A stretch of 64,000 bases of DNA from positions 4,092,001 through 4,156,000 of the forward strand of contig NC_015160.1 of the NCBI RefSeq assembly GCF_000190535.1. The letters are read 5' to 3'. The notes beneath the pieces were generated by a model. That model searched no databases, had not been told where the DNA came from, and saw nothing but the letters and a program-made list of their open reading frames with translations. Below, piece after piece: positions 38,289 through 46,794 of this stretch. Position 1 is the first letter of the stretch; every line of letters begins with the position of its first letter. This DNA comes from Odoribacter splanchnicus DSM 20712. Lineage in GTDB: Bacteria > Bacteroidota > Bacteroidia > Bacteroidales > Marinifilaceae. Made by a program: the position numbers and the translations under genes.

Positions 38289-39089
38289 TTATCCAGTTAT
38301 AGAAAGAGTTCGGTATTGTACCGGACTCTTTCCATTTAACCGGGATTTGATTCTTTTATTGTTGTAATAATCAATATATTCATTCAAAGCCTTTATAAAG
38401 GCTTCCGGCGACTCAAATTTCTCGGCATAAAGCAATTCGGATTTCATTATGCCGAAGAAGTTTTCAGCCATGGCATTGTCAAGACAATTGCCTTTTCGGG
38501 ACATACTTTGGATTATATTGTAATCCTCAAGACGCTGTCTGTATCCGAAGTGTTGATATTGCCATCCTTGATCAGAATGTATTATAAGCCCGTCAAGATT
38601 ATCGTATTTTTCAAAAGCTTTGTCAAGCATATCATATATCTGCTCAAGGTTTGGCGATTTAGAGATGTTGTAAGATACGATTTCGCCATTGAACATATCG
38701 AGGATTGGAGACAGATACAACTTAGTCGAACCAATGTTTATCTGTGTCACATCGGTCGCCCATTTCTGATTGGGTGCCGATGCAGCAAAATCACGGTTAA
38801 TGATATTGGGAGCGATTCTACCGACTTCGCCTTTGTATGAACGATAACGCACTTTGCGTATCTGACTTTTGATATTCATGGACTGCCTTAGTCTTTGAAC
38901 AGTCTTATGGTTGATTATAAAACCACGGTTCCGCATCTCGGCGGTAATGCGCCTATAGCCATAACGCCCTTTATGTTCATGGAAAATAGCTTTGATATTA
39001 TCTTTTTCATTAACATATTTATCCGCGGCTCTCAACCGCTTAAGATGATAATAGAACACGGAACGAGCCATCTTTCTTAACTCCAACAA
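38289..39089 (-). CDS. IS3-family transposase OrfB
   Basis: 266 residues from the ATG given, with RNase H-fold integrase core: Asp in KWATDVTQI, Asp in IIHSDQGWQY, Glu in NAMAENFFGIMKSE. The frame stays open upstream into the OrfA end (AIDELRSEYPLDLLLELRKM), so the active protein is likely an OrfAB fusion made by -1 frameshifting near GCAAAAGCC at about 39125-39133. Confidence 0.92.
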   Translation of the reverse strand: MLELRKMARSVFYYHLKRLRAADKYVNEKDNIKAIFHEHKGRYGYRRITAEMRNRGFIINHKTVQRLRQSMNIKSQIRKVRYRSYKGEVGRIAPNIINRDFAASAPNQKWATDVTQINIGSTKLYLSPILDMFNGEIVSYNISKSPNLEQIYDMLDKAFEKYDNLDGLIIHSDQGWQYQHFGYRQRLEDYNIIQSMSRKGNCLDNAMAENFFGIMKSELLYAEKFESPEAFIKALNEYIDYYNNKRIKSRLNGKSPVQYRTLSITG

Positions 39090-39112
39090 TAAGTCAAGAG
39101 GATATTCGGACC

Positions 39113-39652
39113 TTAGTTCGTCGATGGCTTTTGCCCATTGAGACGTGCTCGGGCTTCCTGTTCCTCGACTAAGGCCTTCACTTTTTTTAGCAGCGCGTTC
39201 TCTGCCCTCAGACGGAGGTTTTCCGCCTGAAGTTTTTCAAGTTCTGTCTGTGGCTCTTGCTTTTTCGGTCTTGCCATTGGGTCTTTCGGTGGACGTCCAC
39301 GCCTGTTATATTGTCGCAATGAATCATATCCATAAACTCTTGCCTTGCAAACCCATGACTCAAAGGCCGTTCGGCTGATTTTATTTTCATTGCATATCTG
39401 GCGCAAAGTTACACCATTTTCAAGAAAATCCCGCACTAACTCTATTTTCCTTTCAGAAGAAATAACTATGGAGGACTTGCGGTTCAATCCGTTCTCCCCG
39501 TATTTCTGGTAGCGATCAATCAAGTCTTCCAAATAATGCTGTCCTAGATGATATTGTTCGCATAGGTGGCTCTGGGGTACCCCAGAGAGAGCTTGAGACA
39601 CAATGTTAAACTTTTCTGCGAATGTTCTTTTCATAAGCAAACTGCACTCCAA
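39113..39652 (-). CDS. IS3-family transposase OrfA
   Basis: 179 residues: two helix-turn-helix segments for end binding (FNIVSQALSGVPQSHLCEQYHLG and RDFLENGVTLRQICNENKISRTAFESWV) and a C-terminal leucine-zipper-like coiled coil (TELEKLQAENLRLRAENALL). OrfB continues in the -1 frame. Confidence 0.9.
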   Translation of the reverse strand: MECSLLMKRTFAEKFNIVSQALSGVPQSHLCEQYHLGQHYLEDLIDRYQKYGENGLNRKSSIVISSERKIELVRDFLENGVTLRQICNENKISRTAFESWVCKARVYGYDSLRQYNRRGRPPKDPMARPKKQEPQTELEKLQAENLRLRAENALLKKVKALVEEQEARARLNGQKPSTN

Positions 39653-39685
39653 AAGTTTTATGTCTAACTTTCGGGGTGCAGTTCA

Positions 39686-39811
39686 ACGACAACCTCAACC
39701 TTTTTTTTGTTGTTATCCACGCATTCATAACATTTGAGATTTTTGGGTGCTGGCGCATGATGCCATACCAATGATGATGGTCGCTAATGCCAATGTTTTT
39801 ATTGTATTCAT
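39686..39811 (-). pseudogene. Small lipoprotein gene cut by the IS element
   Basis: From ATG 39811 the sequence begins MNTIKTLALATIIIGMASC (lipoprotein signal), then hits a stop after 28 codons. In another frame the DNA continues coding-like up to the IS end (KCYECVDNNKKKVEVVVE). So the gene is both frameshifted and truncated by the IS. It is the last gene of the sigma/beta-barrel operon. Confidence 0.55.
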
Positions 39812-39840
39812 ATTCTTTATGATTTTATATTTCTTAATTG

Positions 39841-41154
39841 TTACTTACCTATAGTGCATCTTACACCTACATTGAGATTGAAGTTCAGCGGTTTCTCCTT
39901 GTAGATAGTCTGGAGCGAAGAATGGTCATCTAAATGATAGCTTACGCCCGGCTCTGCATAAATACCGACATTGTCAAGCACGTCAAACTGCACGCCGAAA
40001 GCCACATTTACAGACATTTGCAAAGGCTTGCTGTCAATGTTGACAGTCTCTTTCTTCTTTGTCGCATTATTGATGACATATTCTTTCGTGACATTTCCCG
40101 ATACGCATTTTTCTGCAAGTACACCTGCCGAGCCATATAGATTGAACCTTTTGTATGACCATGCATTATATTTCATGTTGACAGGAATTCCTACATAGTT
40201 CAGCCTTTGCTCGCCCGTAAAGTAGTTCTCTTTTGTTCCGTCTTTCATGTCGGAAGAGAGACGAGTGTATGTAAGTCCGCTTTCGATGATCCAATGCTCG
40301 TTAAGTGTGTATGCCACTTTCACACCAATGCGTACAGGCAAGCGGTGCTTGTATTCTGTCTTCACCTCCTTTCCCTGATTGAATATGTTGATGCCGAGCA
40401 TAGGGGTGTCCTCCCAGTCAGAATCATCTGGACCAGTTGCGACAGCAGGGGCACCAATAGATGTTATGGTTCTTGATGCCCCCACCGATCCCATTGCACT
40501 TGTACTTACAATCCAACGTGGCGATGTGGACGAAGAGGCGTGACGCCTTGCGTCAGAGTTGTAAGCCACAAGACTGCCGTAATTGCTGTTGTGATGATAA
40601 TTGTTTGCTTTCTTGCTCTCATTCTCACGTTTCGGCAAATTTTCTTTGTCGGCAGTTGTATTCGTTTCTTTTGAATTGTTGGCATCATCCACCTCACGGT
40701 TGTCAGACGCTGTTTCCAAAGATTTCTCATCATTAGCATAAGATAACAATGTATCAATGTCACCAACAGATTTGTGTACTATGGTCGTAATGATGCGTGG
40801 CACAGGTGAGTTGCAGGCAATAGGATTATTGCCGTCATCAGCAACGATATTGCCTTTAGGGGATGGCTCTGCTGGTGTATGTGCTATTTGTAGATTTGTC
40901 ATTTCTGATGGCGTTTGACCATCGTTTGCGTATTCAGAATATATTGAATATCCTATCAACAAAGCCACGCTTGCAGCGGCTGCAGTATACGCTGTGCGCC
41001 GTAGCCAGTAGGTTTTGAAAGGTCTGCCGCCATGCATATAGCCACCATTCTCATCAGTCGTTCCTTTGCGAATGTCCTCCCAAAGTCCTTTTGGTGCATC
41101 TTTCTCATAGTTGCCCAAACGGTCGTGTATGTCTTTTTGCCAATTATTTTTCAT
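39841..41154 (-). CDS. Anti-sigma-like protein fused to an outer-membrane beta-barrel domain
   Basis: 437 residues. The N-terminus (WQKDIHDRLGNYEKDAPKGLWEDI) is typical of Bacteroidetes anti-sigma partners; a single membrane helix follows at about residues 53-70 (TAYTAAAASVALLIGYSIY), then a Ser/Asn/Asp-rich linker, then about 170 residues of porin-like strands (VRIGVKVAYTLNEHWIIESGLTY ... NVGVRCTIGK). The start overlaps nothing but lies 3 bp after the sigma-factor stop, so they are coupled. It may sense envelope state and restrain the sigma factor. How a barrel attached by linker to an inner-membrane helix is placed is unclear. Confidence 0.7.
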   Translation of the reverse strand: MKNNWQKDIHDRLGNYEKDAPKGLWEDIRKGTTDENGGYMHGGRPFKTYWLRRTAYTAAAASVALLIGYSIYSEYANDGQTPSEMTNLQIAHTPAEPSPKGNIVADDGNNPIACNSPVPRIITTIVHKSVGDIDTLLSYANDEKSLETASDNREVDDANNSKETNTTADKENLPKRENESKKANNYHHNSNYGSLVAYNSDARRHASSSTSPRWIVSTSAMGSVGASRTITSIGAPAVATGPDDSDWEDTPMLGINIFNQGKEVKTEYKHRLPVRIGVKVAYTLNEHWIIESGLTYTRLSSDMKDGTKENYFTGEQRLNYVGIPVNMKYNAWSYKRFNLYGSAGVLAEKCVSGNVTKEYVINNATKKKETVNIDSKPLQMSVNVAFGVQFDVLDNVGIYAEPGVSYHLDDHSSLQTIYKEKPLNFNLNVGVRCTIGK

Positions 41155-41157
41155 ACG

Positions 41158-41733
41158 TTAAATGGAATTGATGGTTCTATAATGTTTTATCTTCTGCGCC
41201 AGCATTGATTTGGCCTTGTGCAGCTGCGAAGCTGAAGTGTTCTCCTTTATGCCCAGCAATTGGGCTATTTCCTTGTGATTCTTGTCGTCAATGACATAGA
41301 GATTGAATACAGTTCGGTATCCATCGGGCAACTCACGTATAAACTGATGAAGTACATCGGTAGGTATGTCCTCAGTCTCCATACTGTCGCCATCTGCAAT
41401 GTTCATATCTTTATCATCGATACTATCAATGGGCAAACGGCTGTTGTTGCGTACAAACTTCAGGATCTCATTGAGAGTAATTTTTGCCATCCATGCTTTC
41501 AAAGACCCCTCTCCACGATACTTGAAACTATCCAGAGAAGTAAATATCTTGATGAACGATTCTTGTAGCACGTCCTTAATGTCTTCGTCTTCTGTAATGT
41601 AGCGCGAGCAGAGTGCAGACAGATATCGCCCATGCCTGCGATAAATCCACTCGGTGGCAGTATTGTCGCCATCGAGTGCCTTTCGCAACCATCGTTCCTC
41701 TTCCGTTTCTTTTCTGAATGTTATGCCGAACAT
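41158..41733 (-). CDS. ECF RNA polymerase sigma factor
   Basis: 191 residues from ATG 41733 (MFGITFRKETEEERWLRKAL); upstream in-frame codons look non-coding. Region 2 around LCSRYITEDEDIKDVLQESFIKIF, region 4 around LPDGYRTVFNLYVIDDKNHKEIAQLLGIKENTSASQLHKAK. It is followed immediately by its likely membrane partner (39841-41154). Confidence 0.88.
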   Translation of the reverse strand: MFGITFRKETEEERWLRKALDGDNTATEWIYRRHGRYLSALCSRYITEDEDIKDVLQESFIKIFTSLDSFKYRGEGSLKAWMAKITLNEILKFVRNNSRLPIDSIDDKDMNIADGDSMETEDIPTDVLHQFIRELPDGYRTVFNLYVIDDKNHKEIAQLLGIKENTSASQLHKAKSMLAQKIKHYRTINSI

Positions 41734-41829
41734 GATGTTTATAGGGTTAAAAGCCTTGGAAACAGCGAAGTGCAAATGCCTTTACCATACAGCAAAAAGC
41801 ATTTGCACTATCTCGTAACAACGAGTTTC

Positions 41830-42384
41830 TTATTTTGTTACTGTAACAACTACCGTAGCAGTTTTTTTGTTTTTGTCTGTGATGGTGATAGTTGTGCTTC
41901 CAACCTTCACTCCCTTTATGGTAAGTTTGGCGTCCTTGACGGTAGCAGTGGCGATCTTATCATCTTTGCTTGCAGCCGTATAAGGTGTTGTACCTCCACT
42001 AATGTTTACTACATCTTCCTTACCAACCGCAATACTTGTCTTGGCTTTGTCCACGACAACACCATCAACCACGGTAATTCTCAAACTGCCAGTCACCTTC
42101 TTGGAGTCAGTAACAAGAACTGTAGCCTTGCCAGCCTTAACTCCTTTTACCGTAATTGTAGCCTTGTCAACAGTTACGGTGGCGGTCTTGTCATCGCTTG
42201 ATTTAGCGGTGTAAATACCATCTCCACCTGCTACCTTTACATTCTTTGTGCCGCCAACGGCAACTGAAACGGTTGAAGGATTGAACTTGATGGCGGGAGT
42301 GTTGTCATCATCGTCAGAGCATGAAGCAAATGCCACTGCAAATACGGCACAAACGATTAATGTTGCAAACTTAAAGAATTTCAT
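41830..42384 (-). CDS. Lipoprotein with two Ig-like (pilus/BIG2-like) repeats
   Basis: 184 residues from ATG 42384 with lipobox AFASC and an SDDDDN acidic start of the mature protein. Two tandem ~70-residue repeats follow, each with a VSVAVGGTKNVKV/TSIAVGKEDVVNI strand, a GGDGIYTA/GGTTPYTA turn and an ITVKGVKAGKATVLVTD/LTIKGVKVGSTTITITD strand pair. It should be a surface lipoprotein; the ligand is unknown. Lies upstream of the sigma factor on the same strand. Confidence 0.78.
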   Translation of the reverse strand: MKFFKFATLIVCAVFAVAFASCSDDDDNTPAIKFNPSTVSVAVGGTKNVKVAGGDGIYTAKSSDDKTATVTVDKATITVKGVKAGKATVLVTDSKKVTGSLRITVVDGVVVDKAKTSIAVGKEDVVNISGGTTPYTAASKDDKIATATVKDAKLTIKGVKVGSTTITITDKNKKTATVVVTVTK

Positions 42385-42546
42385 TGATTTCATTTTATTC
42401 TATAATTTTGTCGTTTAACTTATGCGCCACGGCATGAGTATGCGTCCATCTACAGCCTTAGCACGATTGTTTTTTTCGAGTACTCTCATTCCCTTAAATG
42501 AAGAGCAATGTAAAATCTTGCCTGGGAAAAATATTTTTTTCGATTT

Positions 42547-43284
42547 TTATTCTATACGATGCAAAAATGAGGGTGTTTCGGCATTGTACACCGATGTGAC
42601 CGTATGCATTTTGAGCGACAGTTCGGCAGACTTTTTGCCACTGAACGACAGCCAATTGAGTTTTATCTTCAGTTCTTTAGGATGTTTCTTCCATAGTGAG
42701 TTGAGGTCAAATGCTATAAGTGCATCCCCCATTCTTCCGTTGGTGTCACCTTGGGCATTGTGGCGCAAGTCGAACTCATATACATTATCCTTGTTCACAC
42801 CGCTCACAAGATTAATAACATGTTTGGTAATTCCTCCCCACAATGTGCGTATGCGGAGCGTAACATATCCGTCCTCGGCAACAGAGACCCAATCACGGAC
42901 AATTTCAATAGGGTCATTTCCAAATGCTTTTGCATCTTTTTCTTCTGATCCTTGCGTCATTACTGACTGTTTGGTACGGATGCTGTCAATCCAATTTACA
43001 TACACACTCAGTTGGTTGCCTCCGTAGCTTTCTTCCTCTATTGTATAGTTCACCAAAGCCCTCACTTTCTTGTCTCCAAACGGTGAGGCTTTCATATTGG
43101 TAGGTACAAGCGACATTGATTCATCAAGTTGCATGAAGAAGCCGGTAGGCGCAGAAGGATACACCGTTACAAGGGCAGTTGGGCGCCGTAACACCACATT
43201 GTTATCATTGTAATCGCATGAGTTCAACGTGAGCGAACTGGCTATCAGACCTATTGCCAGAATTGTTTTCTTTGTTATTCTCAT
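42547..43284 (-). CDS. NigD-like lipoprotein
   Basis: 245 residues, lipobox-like LTLNSC, then the NigD-like two-domain beta architecture (ALVTVYPSAPTGFFMQLDESMSLVPTN and the C-terminal FDLNSLWKKHPKELKIKLNWLSFSG). NigD proteins are linked to bacteriocin immunity by name, but most family members are uncharacterised. It opens a run of minus-strand envelope genes. Confidence 0.8.
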   Translation of the reverse strand: MRITKKTILAIGLIASSLTLNSCDYNDNNVVLRRPTALVTVYPSAPTGFFMQLDESMSLVPTNMKASPFGDKKVRALVNYTIEEESYGGNQLSVYVNWIDSIRTKQSVMTQGSEEKDAKAFGNDPIEIVRDWVSVAEDGYVTLRIRTLWGGITKHVINLVSGVNKDNVYEFDLRHNAQGDTNGRMGDALIAFDLNSLWKKHPKELKIKLNWLSFSGKKSAELSLKMHTVTSVYNAETPSFLHRIE

Positions 43285-43364
43285 ATTTCTTGCTTTTTAG
43301 TTTCTACTTATTAAATCATCAAAAAGCAAAAATCTTGCCTGTAAAAAATAATTTTTTATGAGAT

Positions 43365-44315
43365 TTATCCTTGCTCCAACAAGTTCTTATCCGTCAGAAA
43401 ATCCAATAGTCCAACAGTCAACACACCGAGTTTGTCCTCCTTGCGATGAATCTCATCACCAACAATGACAATCTTACGAAAGTGGTCATTGATTGACAAT
43501 AATGGGCGACGTTCTTGCTGTTCCTTTTCTGGCGTAGGCATGTGAAAAGCCGACTGGATATACACTCTGTATGGAGGGCGGTTCACCACAAAGTCTACCT
43601 CCAACTGTTTTCTGACAAACTTACCGTTCTCATCCTTGCCACCAAGTTCAACCAATCCTACGTCCACATTATATCCTCGACTGCGAAGCTCATTATAGAT
43701 AATGTTTTCCATAATGTGCGTTTCTTCCTGTTGACGATAGTTGAGAATGGCTCCACGTATGCCGACATCAGCGAAGTAGTATTTCGTCTCGGTACCAATA
43801 TATTTTCTGCCTTTCACATCATAGCGCAAGGCTTCCTCTATCAAGAATGAGTCTTTCAGATAGTCAATGTATTGTTTTATAGTGTCTCTTTTTATGGTTA
43901 CCCCCTGTACAGTTTGAAAGGTATTGGCTATTCTCGTTGGATTGGTTGACGAACCAATGCCCGAGGCAAGCACACGCACCAATTCCTTCATTCCTTCAGG
44001 ATTACGCAGATGGTTGCGCTCAATTACGTCACGCAGATAGGTCGTCTCATACAAACCACGCAAATAGTCTGTTTTCTTTTCTTCCGTTTCAAGCAAAGCC
44101 ACTTGTGGCAGTCCTCCAAAAGTATAGTAATCCAACCAAGCTTTGCGTATATCGCCACCAATACCATTAAAGTACTCGTCAAAGGTGAGAGGCCAGATGC
44201 GTATCTCGTCACCTCTACCTCGGAACTCAGTCACAACATCACTTGACAGGAAACGAGAGTTTGAGCCTGACACAAAACTGCGTTTATCAAGTAAAAAAAC
44301 AGCAAAATGTTGCAT
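43365..44315 (-). pseudogene. DUF4143 ATPase lacking the Walker motifs
   Basis: 316 residues that begin inside the ATPase domain (KRSFVSGSNSRFLSSDVVTEFRGRG) and continue through the DUF4143 C-terminal domain. The first ~90 residues with Walker A and B are absent, and the DNA beyond 44316 shows no continuation. It cannot bind ATP as such, so is a 5'-truncated relic. It is a diverged relative of the gene at 1-1101. Confidence 0.8.
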
Positions 44316-44709
44316 CGTAAACTACACAAAAAATGTTTTTTAGAACAAAAGGGTATGACATGTAATCACACCCTACGTTCAAGGGAGTCGTTTCAACCGT
44401 ACCCCTTTATGGATTTCGTCCTATAACTTCCATTCACCACATTATGGGGTCGGTTAAAAGCGCCCCTCCCAACCCTTATTTCGTGATTCCTGATGTGATC
44501 GAAAGTTAAATACGTTAAATCTTCACCTTTTCGTATCTAATCAGAATCCATACGGTCACTTTTCTACCGTTTAGAGCGTATAATACTGATAATCAACTAA
44601 TAATACATTCATACTTTTATAACTTCTTTTAGTGTCATTTGTGGTTTGTTTTGTTATTTATACGAACAACTCCACAAACACACGTAGCCTACGGTGAAAA
44701 ATTATTAAT
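44316..44709. other. Gene-free spacer
   Basis: AT-rich DNA with no coding-like frame, tRNA or clear terminator that I can support. It separates the truncated ATPase from the orphan sigma factor and probably contains the junction that removed the ATPase 5' end. Confidence 0.5.
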
Positions 44710-45267
44710 TTAAAAGAAAAGTAAAAAAGAGTAATACCTCACTTCACCGAGATCTTGTCTTAACTTTTTGTAAGCTTTATTGAGGTGAGCTTCTACCGTA
44801 CGTTTCGATATCCCCAACAATTCGGCGATTTCGTCATTATTGAAACCTTTACATTTCAGCATCATTACTTCCCGTTGTTGTTCCGAAAGTTTATTTATAC
44901 TATCGAACATTACTTCCTGAAGATTCTTTCTGAAAAGTTCGTTTTCAACCGCCAATTGTTCCTGAATCAACGATTGAAATTTTTGATAATAACGCTGTTC
45001 CACCAATTTTTTACGAAACATATCGTAAATCAGATTTTTAGCTATAGTCGTGATATAAGTATTAAAATTCAACTCTACCTTGATTTTATCCCGGGTTTCC
45101 CACAATTTTATGAATGTCTCCTGTACAATCTCTTCTGCATCCTCCTGACGAACCAATCTAAGACAAAAATATCCCAATTGCGGAGCATACATTTTAAACA
45201 ATCGGTCAAATGCCTCTCGTTCACCTGATTTAAATTGCTTTAATAATGTACACTCATCACTAACCAT
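44710..45267 (-). CDS. ECF sigma factor, no FecR-like partner adjacent
   Basis: 185 residues from ATG 45267. Region 2 in YFCLRLVRQEDAEEIVQETFIKLWE and region 4 in LSEQQREVMMLKCKGFNNDEIAELLGISKRTVEAHLNKAYKKLR, the Bacteroidetes FecI-like pattern. In typical loci a FecR anti-sigma and SusC/SusD genes follow; here the DNA downstream is a spacer and a truncated ATPase, so the sigma factor is an orphan. Confidence 0.88.
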   Translation of the reverse strand: MVSDECTLLKQFKSGEREAFDRLFKMYAPQLGYFCLRLVRQEDAEEIVQETFIKLWETRDKIKVELNFNTYITTIAKNLIYDMFRKKLVEQRYYQKFQSLIQEQLAVENELFRKNLQEVMFDSINKLSEQQREVMMLKCKGFNNDEIAELLGISKRTVEAHLNKAYKKLRQDLGEVRYYSFLLFF

Positions 45268-45348
45268 AAAAATCTGCTTTTGGAGGAACAAATATCGTTT
45301 TTTTTTAATTTTTCTCCTATATTCAATACCAATAAATGAAATGCAGCC

Positions 45349-45379
45349 TTTGTTTTTTGGGAATAATATATTACATTTG
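45349..45379 (+). promoter_or_regulatory. Promoter of the riboflavin operon
   Basis: TTTG at 45349-45352, 19 bp spacer, TACATTTG at 45372-45379: a good match to the Bacteroidetes -33/-7 pattern, 18 bp before the riboswitch. Confidence 0.75.
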
Positions 45380-45396
45380 CTTCCGTATTTGAAATG

Positions 45397-45506
45397 TTTC
45401 TTCAGGGCAGGGTGTAAATCCCTACCGGCGGTGATAGTCCGCGACTCCCTTTGGGGACTGAACCGGTGTAATTCCGGTACCGACGGTGATAGTCCGGATG
45501 AAAGAA
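45397..45506 (+). promoter_or_regulatory. FMN riboswitch (RFN element)
   Basis: The conserved RFN blocks are present in order: TCAGGGCAGGGTGAAA-like start (CAGGGCAGGGTGTAAATCCC), CTACCGGCGGTGATAGTCCGCGA, ACTGAACCGGTGTAATTCCGGTACCGACGGTGATAGTC in shorter blocks, and GGATGAAAGAAGA. P1 is TTTCTTC/GAAAGAA. FMN binding should switch off the downstream rib operon. Confidence 0.96.
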
Positions 45507-45551
45507 GAGGCAGGACAGTCGTGTGTCGTTACTGTTATGATTCGTATATAT

Positions 45552-45578
45552 GCCCTGAAGTCATTCAGGGCTTTTTTT
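45552..45578 (+). terminator. Riboswitch-controlled attenuator
   Basis: GCCCTGAA / TTCAGGGC (45552-45559 and 45564-45571) with a 4-nt loop, followed by seven T, ending just before ATG 45581. It is the expression platform: an intrinsic terminator formed when FMN is bound. Confidence 0.85.
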
Positions 45579-45580
45579 AT

Positions 45581-46714
45581 ATGGAAACAAAGGATCGGGA
45601 ATATATGAATCGTGCCAGGATATTGGCAGACAGAGGCCGGGGATGGGTGAATCCCAATCCGCTGGTGGGAGCGGTGATCGTCAAAGACGGCCGGATAATC
45701 GGTGAAGGTTGGCACGAACGTTATGGCGGCCTGCATGCTGAACGGAATGCTTTTAAGCAGTGTACCGAAGATCCGGCAGGGGCTACGCTCTATGTGACCC
45801 TGGAACCCTGTTGTCACTACGGCAAAACACCTCCTTGTACCGAGGCTGTTATTGAAAACAGGATTGCCCGTGTTGTCGTCGGGCTATTGGATCCGAATCC
45901 CTTGGTAGCCGGTAAAGGAATCGAAATGTTGAGGAAAGCCGGAATCGTCGTCGAGACTGGAGTGGAAGAAGAAAAGCTCCGGGAACAAAACCGGGTGTTT
46001 CTGAAATATATTACTACCCGTCGTCCTTGGATCGTGATGAAAACAGCCATGACCCTGGATGGGAAAATTGCAGCTTATACCGGTGATTCACACTGGGTGA
46101 CCGGGGAGGAATCCCGGAAGAAAGTGCAAGAAATGCGTTCGGTGCTGATGGGAATTATGGTTGGTAGCGGTACGGTGAAAGCCGACGATCCACTGTTGAA
46201 TTGCCGTTTGAAAGGCGAGGTCAGGCAACCTGTCCGGATTATTGTCGACAGTACAGCTGCAATTGCTACCGATAGTCAATTGGTGCGTACTGCCGATCGC
46301 TATCGCACATTAGTCGCTCATACCTCTCGGGCTGATGCCGGAAAATTAGTACAATTGCAACAGAAAGGCGTGGAAACAATTTTATGTCCCGGCTGTGACA
46401 ACCGGGTCGATTTACAGGCATTGACAACTAAACTGGGCCAGGCCGGTATCGATTCGGTCTTGCTGGAAGGAGGCGGTGAATTGAACGAAGCTTTCTTGCG
46501 ACAAGGACTGGTAGATGAGGTTTATGCTTTCATCGCCCCCAAACTGATCGGAGGTAAAGATGCCAAAACACCTGTCGAAGGAAAAGGTATCGCCTGGATG
46601 AAAGAGGCCATCGCTTTACAATCCGTTTCGATTGAAAAAGTAGGCGAGGATTTCCTTATAAAAGGTTTTCCCCAACCCAGTAACTCATCACCCAGTAACT
46701 CAACAACTCAGTAA
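45581..46714 (+). CDS. ribD: Bifunctional riboflavin deaminase/reductase
   Basis: 377 residues from ATG 45581; frames starting further upstream run through the riboswitch. The N-terminal deaminase domain has zinc ligands HAE (His52, Glu54) and PCCHYGKTPPC (Cys77, Cys86); the C-terminal RibD reductase has VMKTAMTLDGKIA and LLEGGGELN. It carries out the second and third steps from GTP. The last residues (PSNSSPSNSTTQ) are encoded by an 8-bp tandem repeat and are not part of the fold. Confidence 0.95.
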   Translation: METKDREYMNRARILADRGRGWVNPNPLVGAVIVKDGRIIGEGWHERYGGLHAERNAFKQCTEDPAGATLYVTLEPCCHYGKTPPCTEAVIENRIARVVVGLLDPNPLVAGKGIEMLRKAGIVVETGVEEEKLREQNRVFLKYITTRRPWIVMKTAMTLDGKIAAYTGDSHWVTGEESRKKVQEMRSVLMGIMVGSGTVKADDPLLNCRLKGEVRQPVRIIVDSTAAIATDSQLVRTADRYRTLVAHTSRADAGKLVQLQQKGVETILCPGCDNRVDLQALTTKLGQAGIDSVLLEGGGELNEAFLRQGLVDEVYAFIAPKLIGGKDAKTPVEGKGIAWMKEAIALQSVSIEKVGEDFLIKGFPQPSNSSPSNSTTQ

Positions 46715-46792
46715 CTCAACAACTCAGTAACTCAGTAACTCAATAACTCAGTAACTCAATAACTCAATAACTCAACAACTCATCAACTCAAA
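46697..46792 (+). repeat. 8-bp tandem repeat spanning the ribD stop
   Basis: About twelve copies of AACTCANN (AACTCAGT, AACTCAAT, AACTCAAC) from inside the ribD 3' end to a few bp before the ribE ATG. Because 8 is not a multiple of 3, gain or loss of units changes the ribD tail and the ribD-ribE spacing. Confidence 0.9.
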
Positions 46793-46794
46793 CT

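Larger units (their letters stand above)
38255..39685 (-). mobile_element. IS3-family insertion sequence (IS150-like)
   Basis: Two transposase frames on the minus strand, bounded by imperfect terminal inverted repeats (TGAAGTGCACCC at 38255 and TGAACTGCACCCC ending at 39685, matching with several differences further inward). No clear target duplication: flanks read aaaag and acgac. It interrupts a small lipoprotein gene at 39686-39811. About 1.43 kb, a normal IS3 size. Confidence 0.9.

Noticed and set aside
45341..45580. Upstream extension of ribD to an earlier start
   Set aside because: It would translate the FMN riboswitch and attenuator; ATG 45581 gives the family N-terminus.
46697..46792. 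Possible CRISPR array
   Set aside because: 8-bp units directly abut each other with no spacers; no cas genes in the window.
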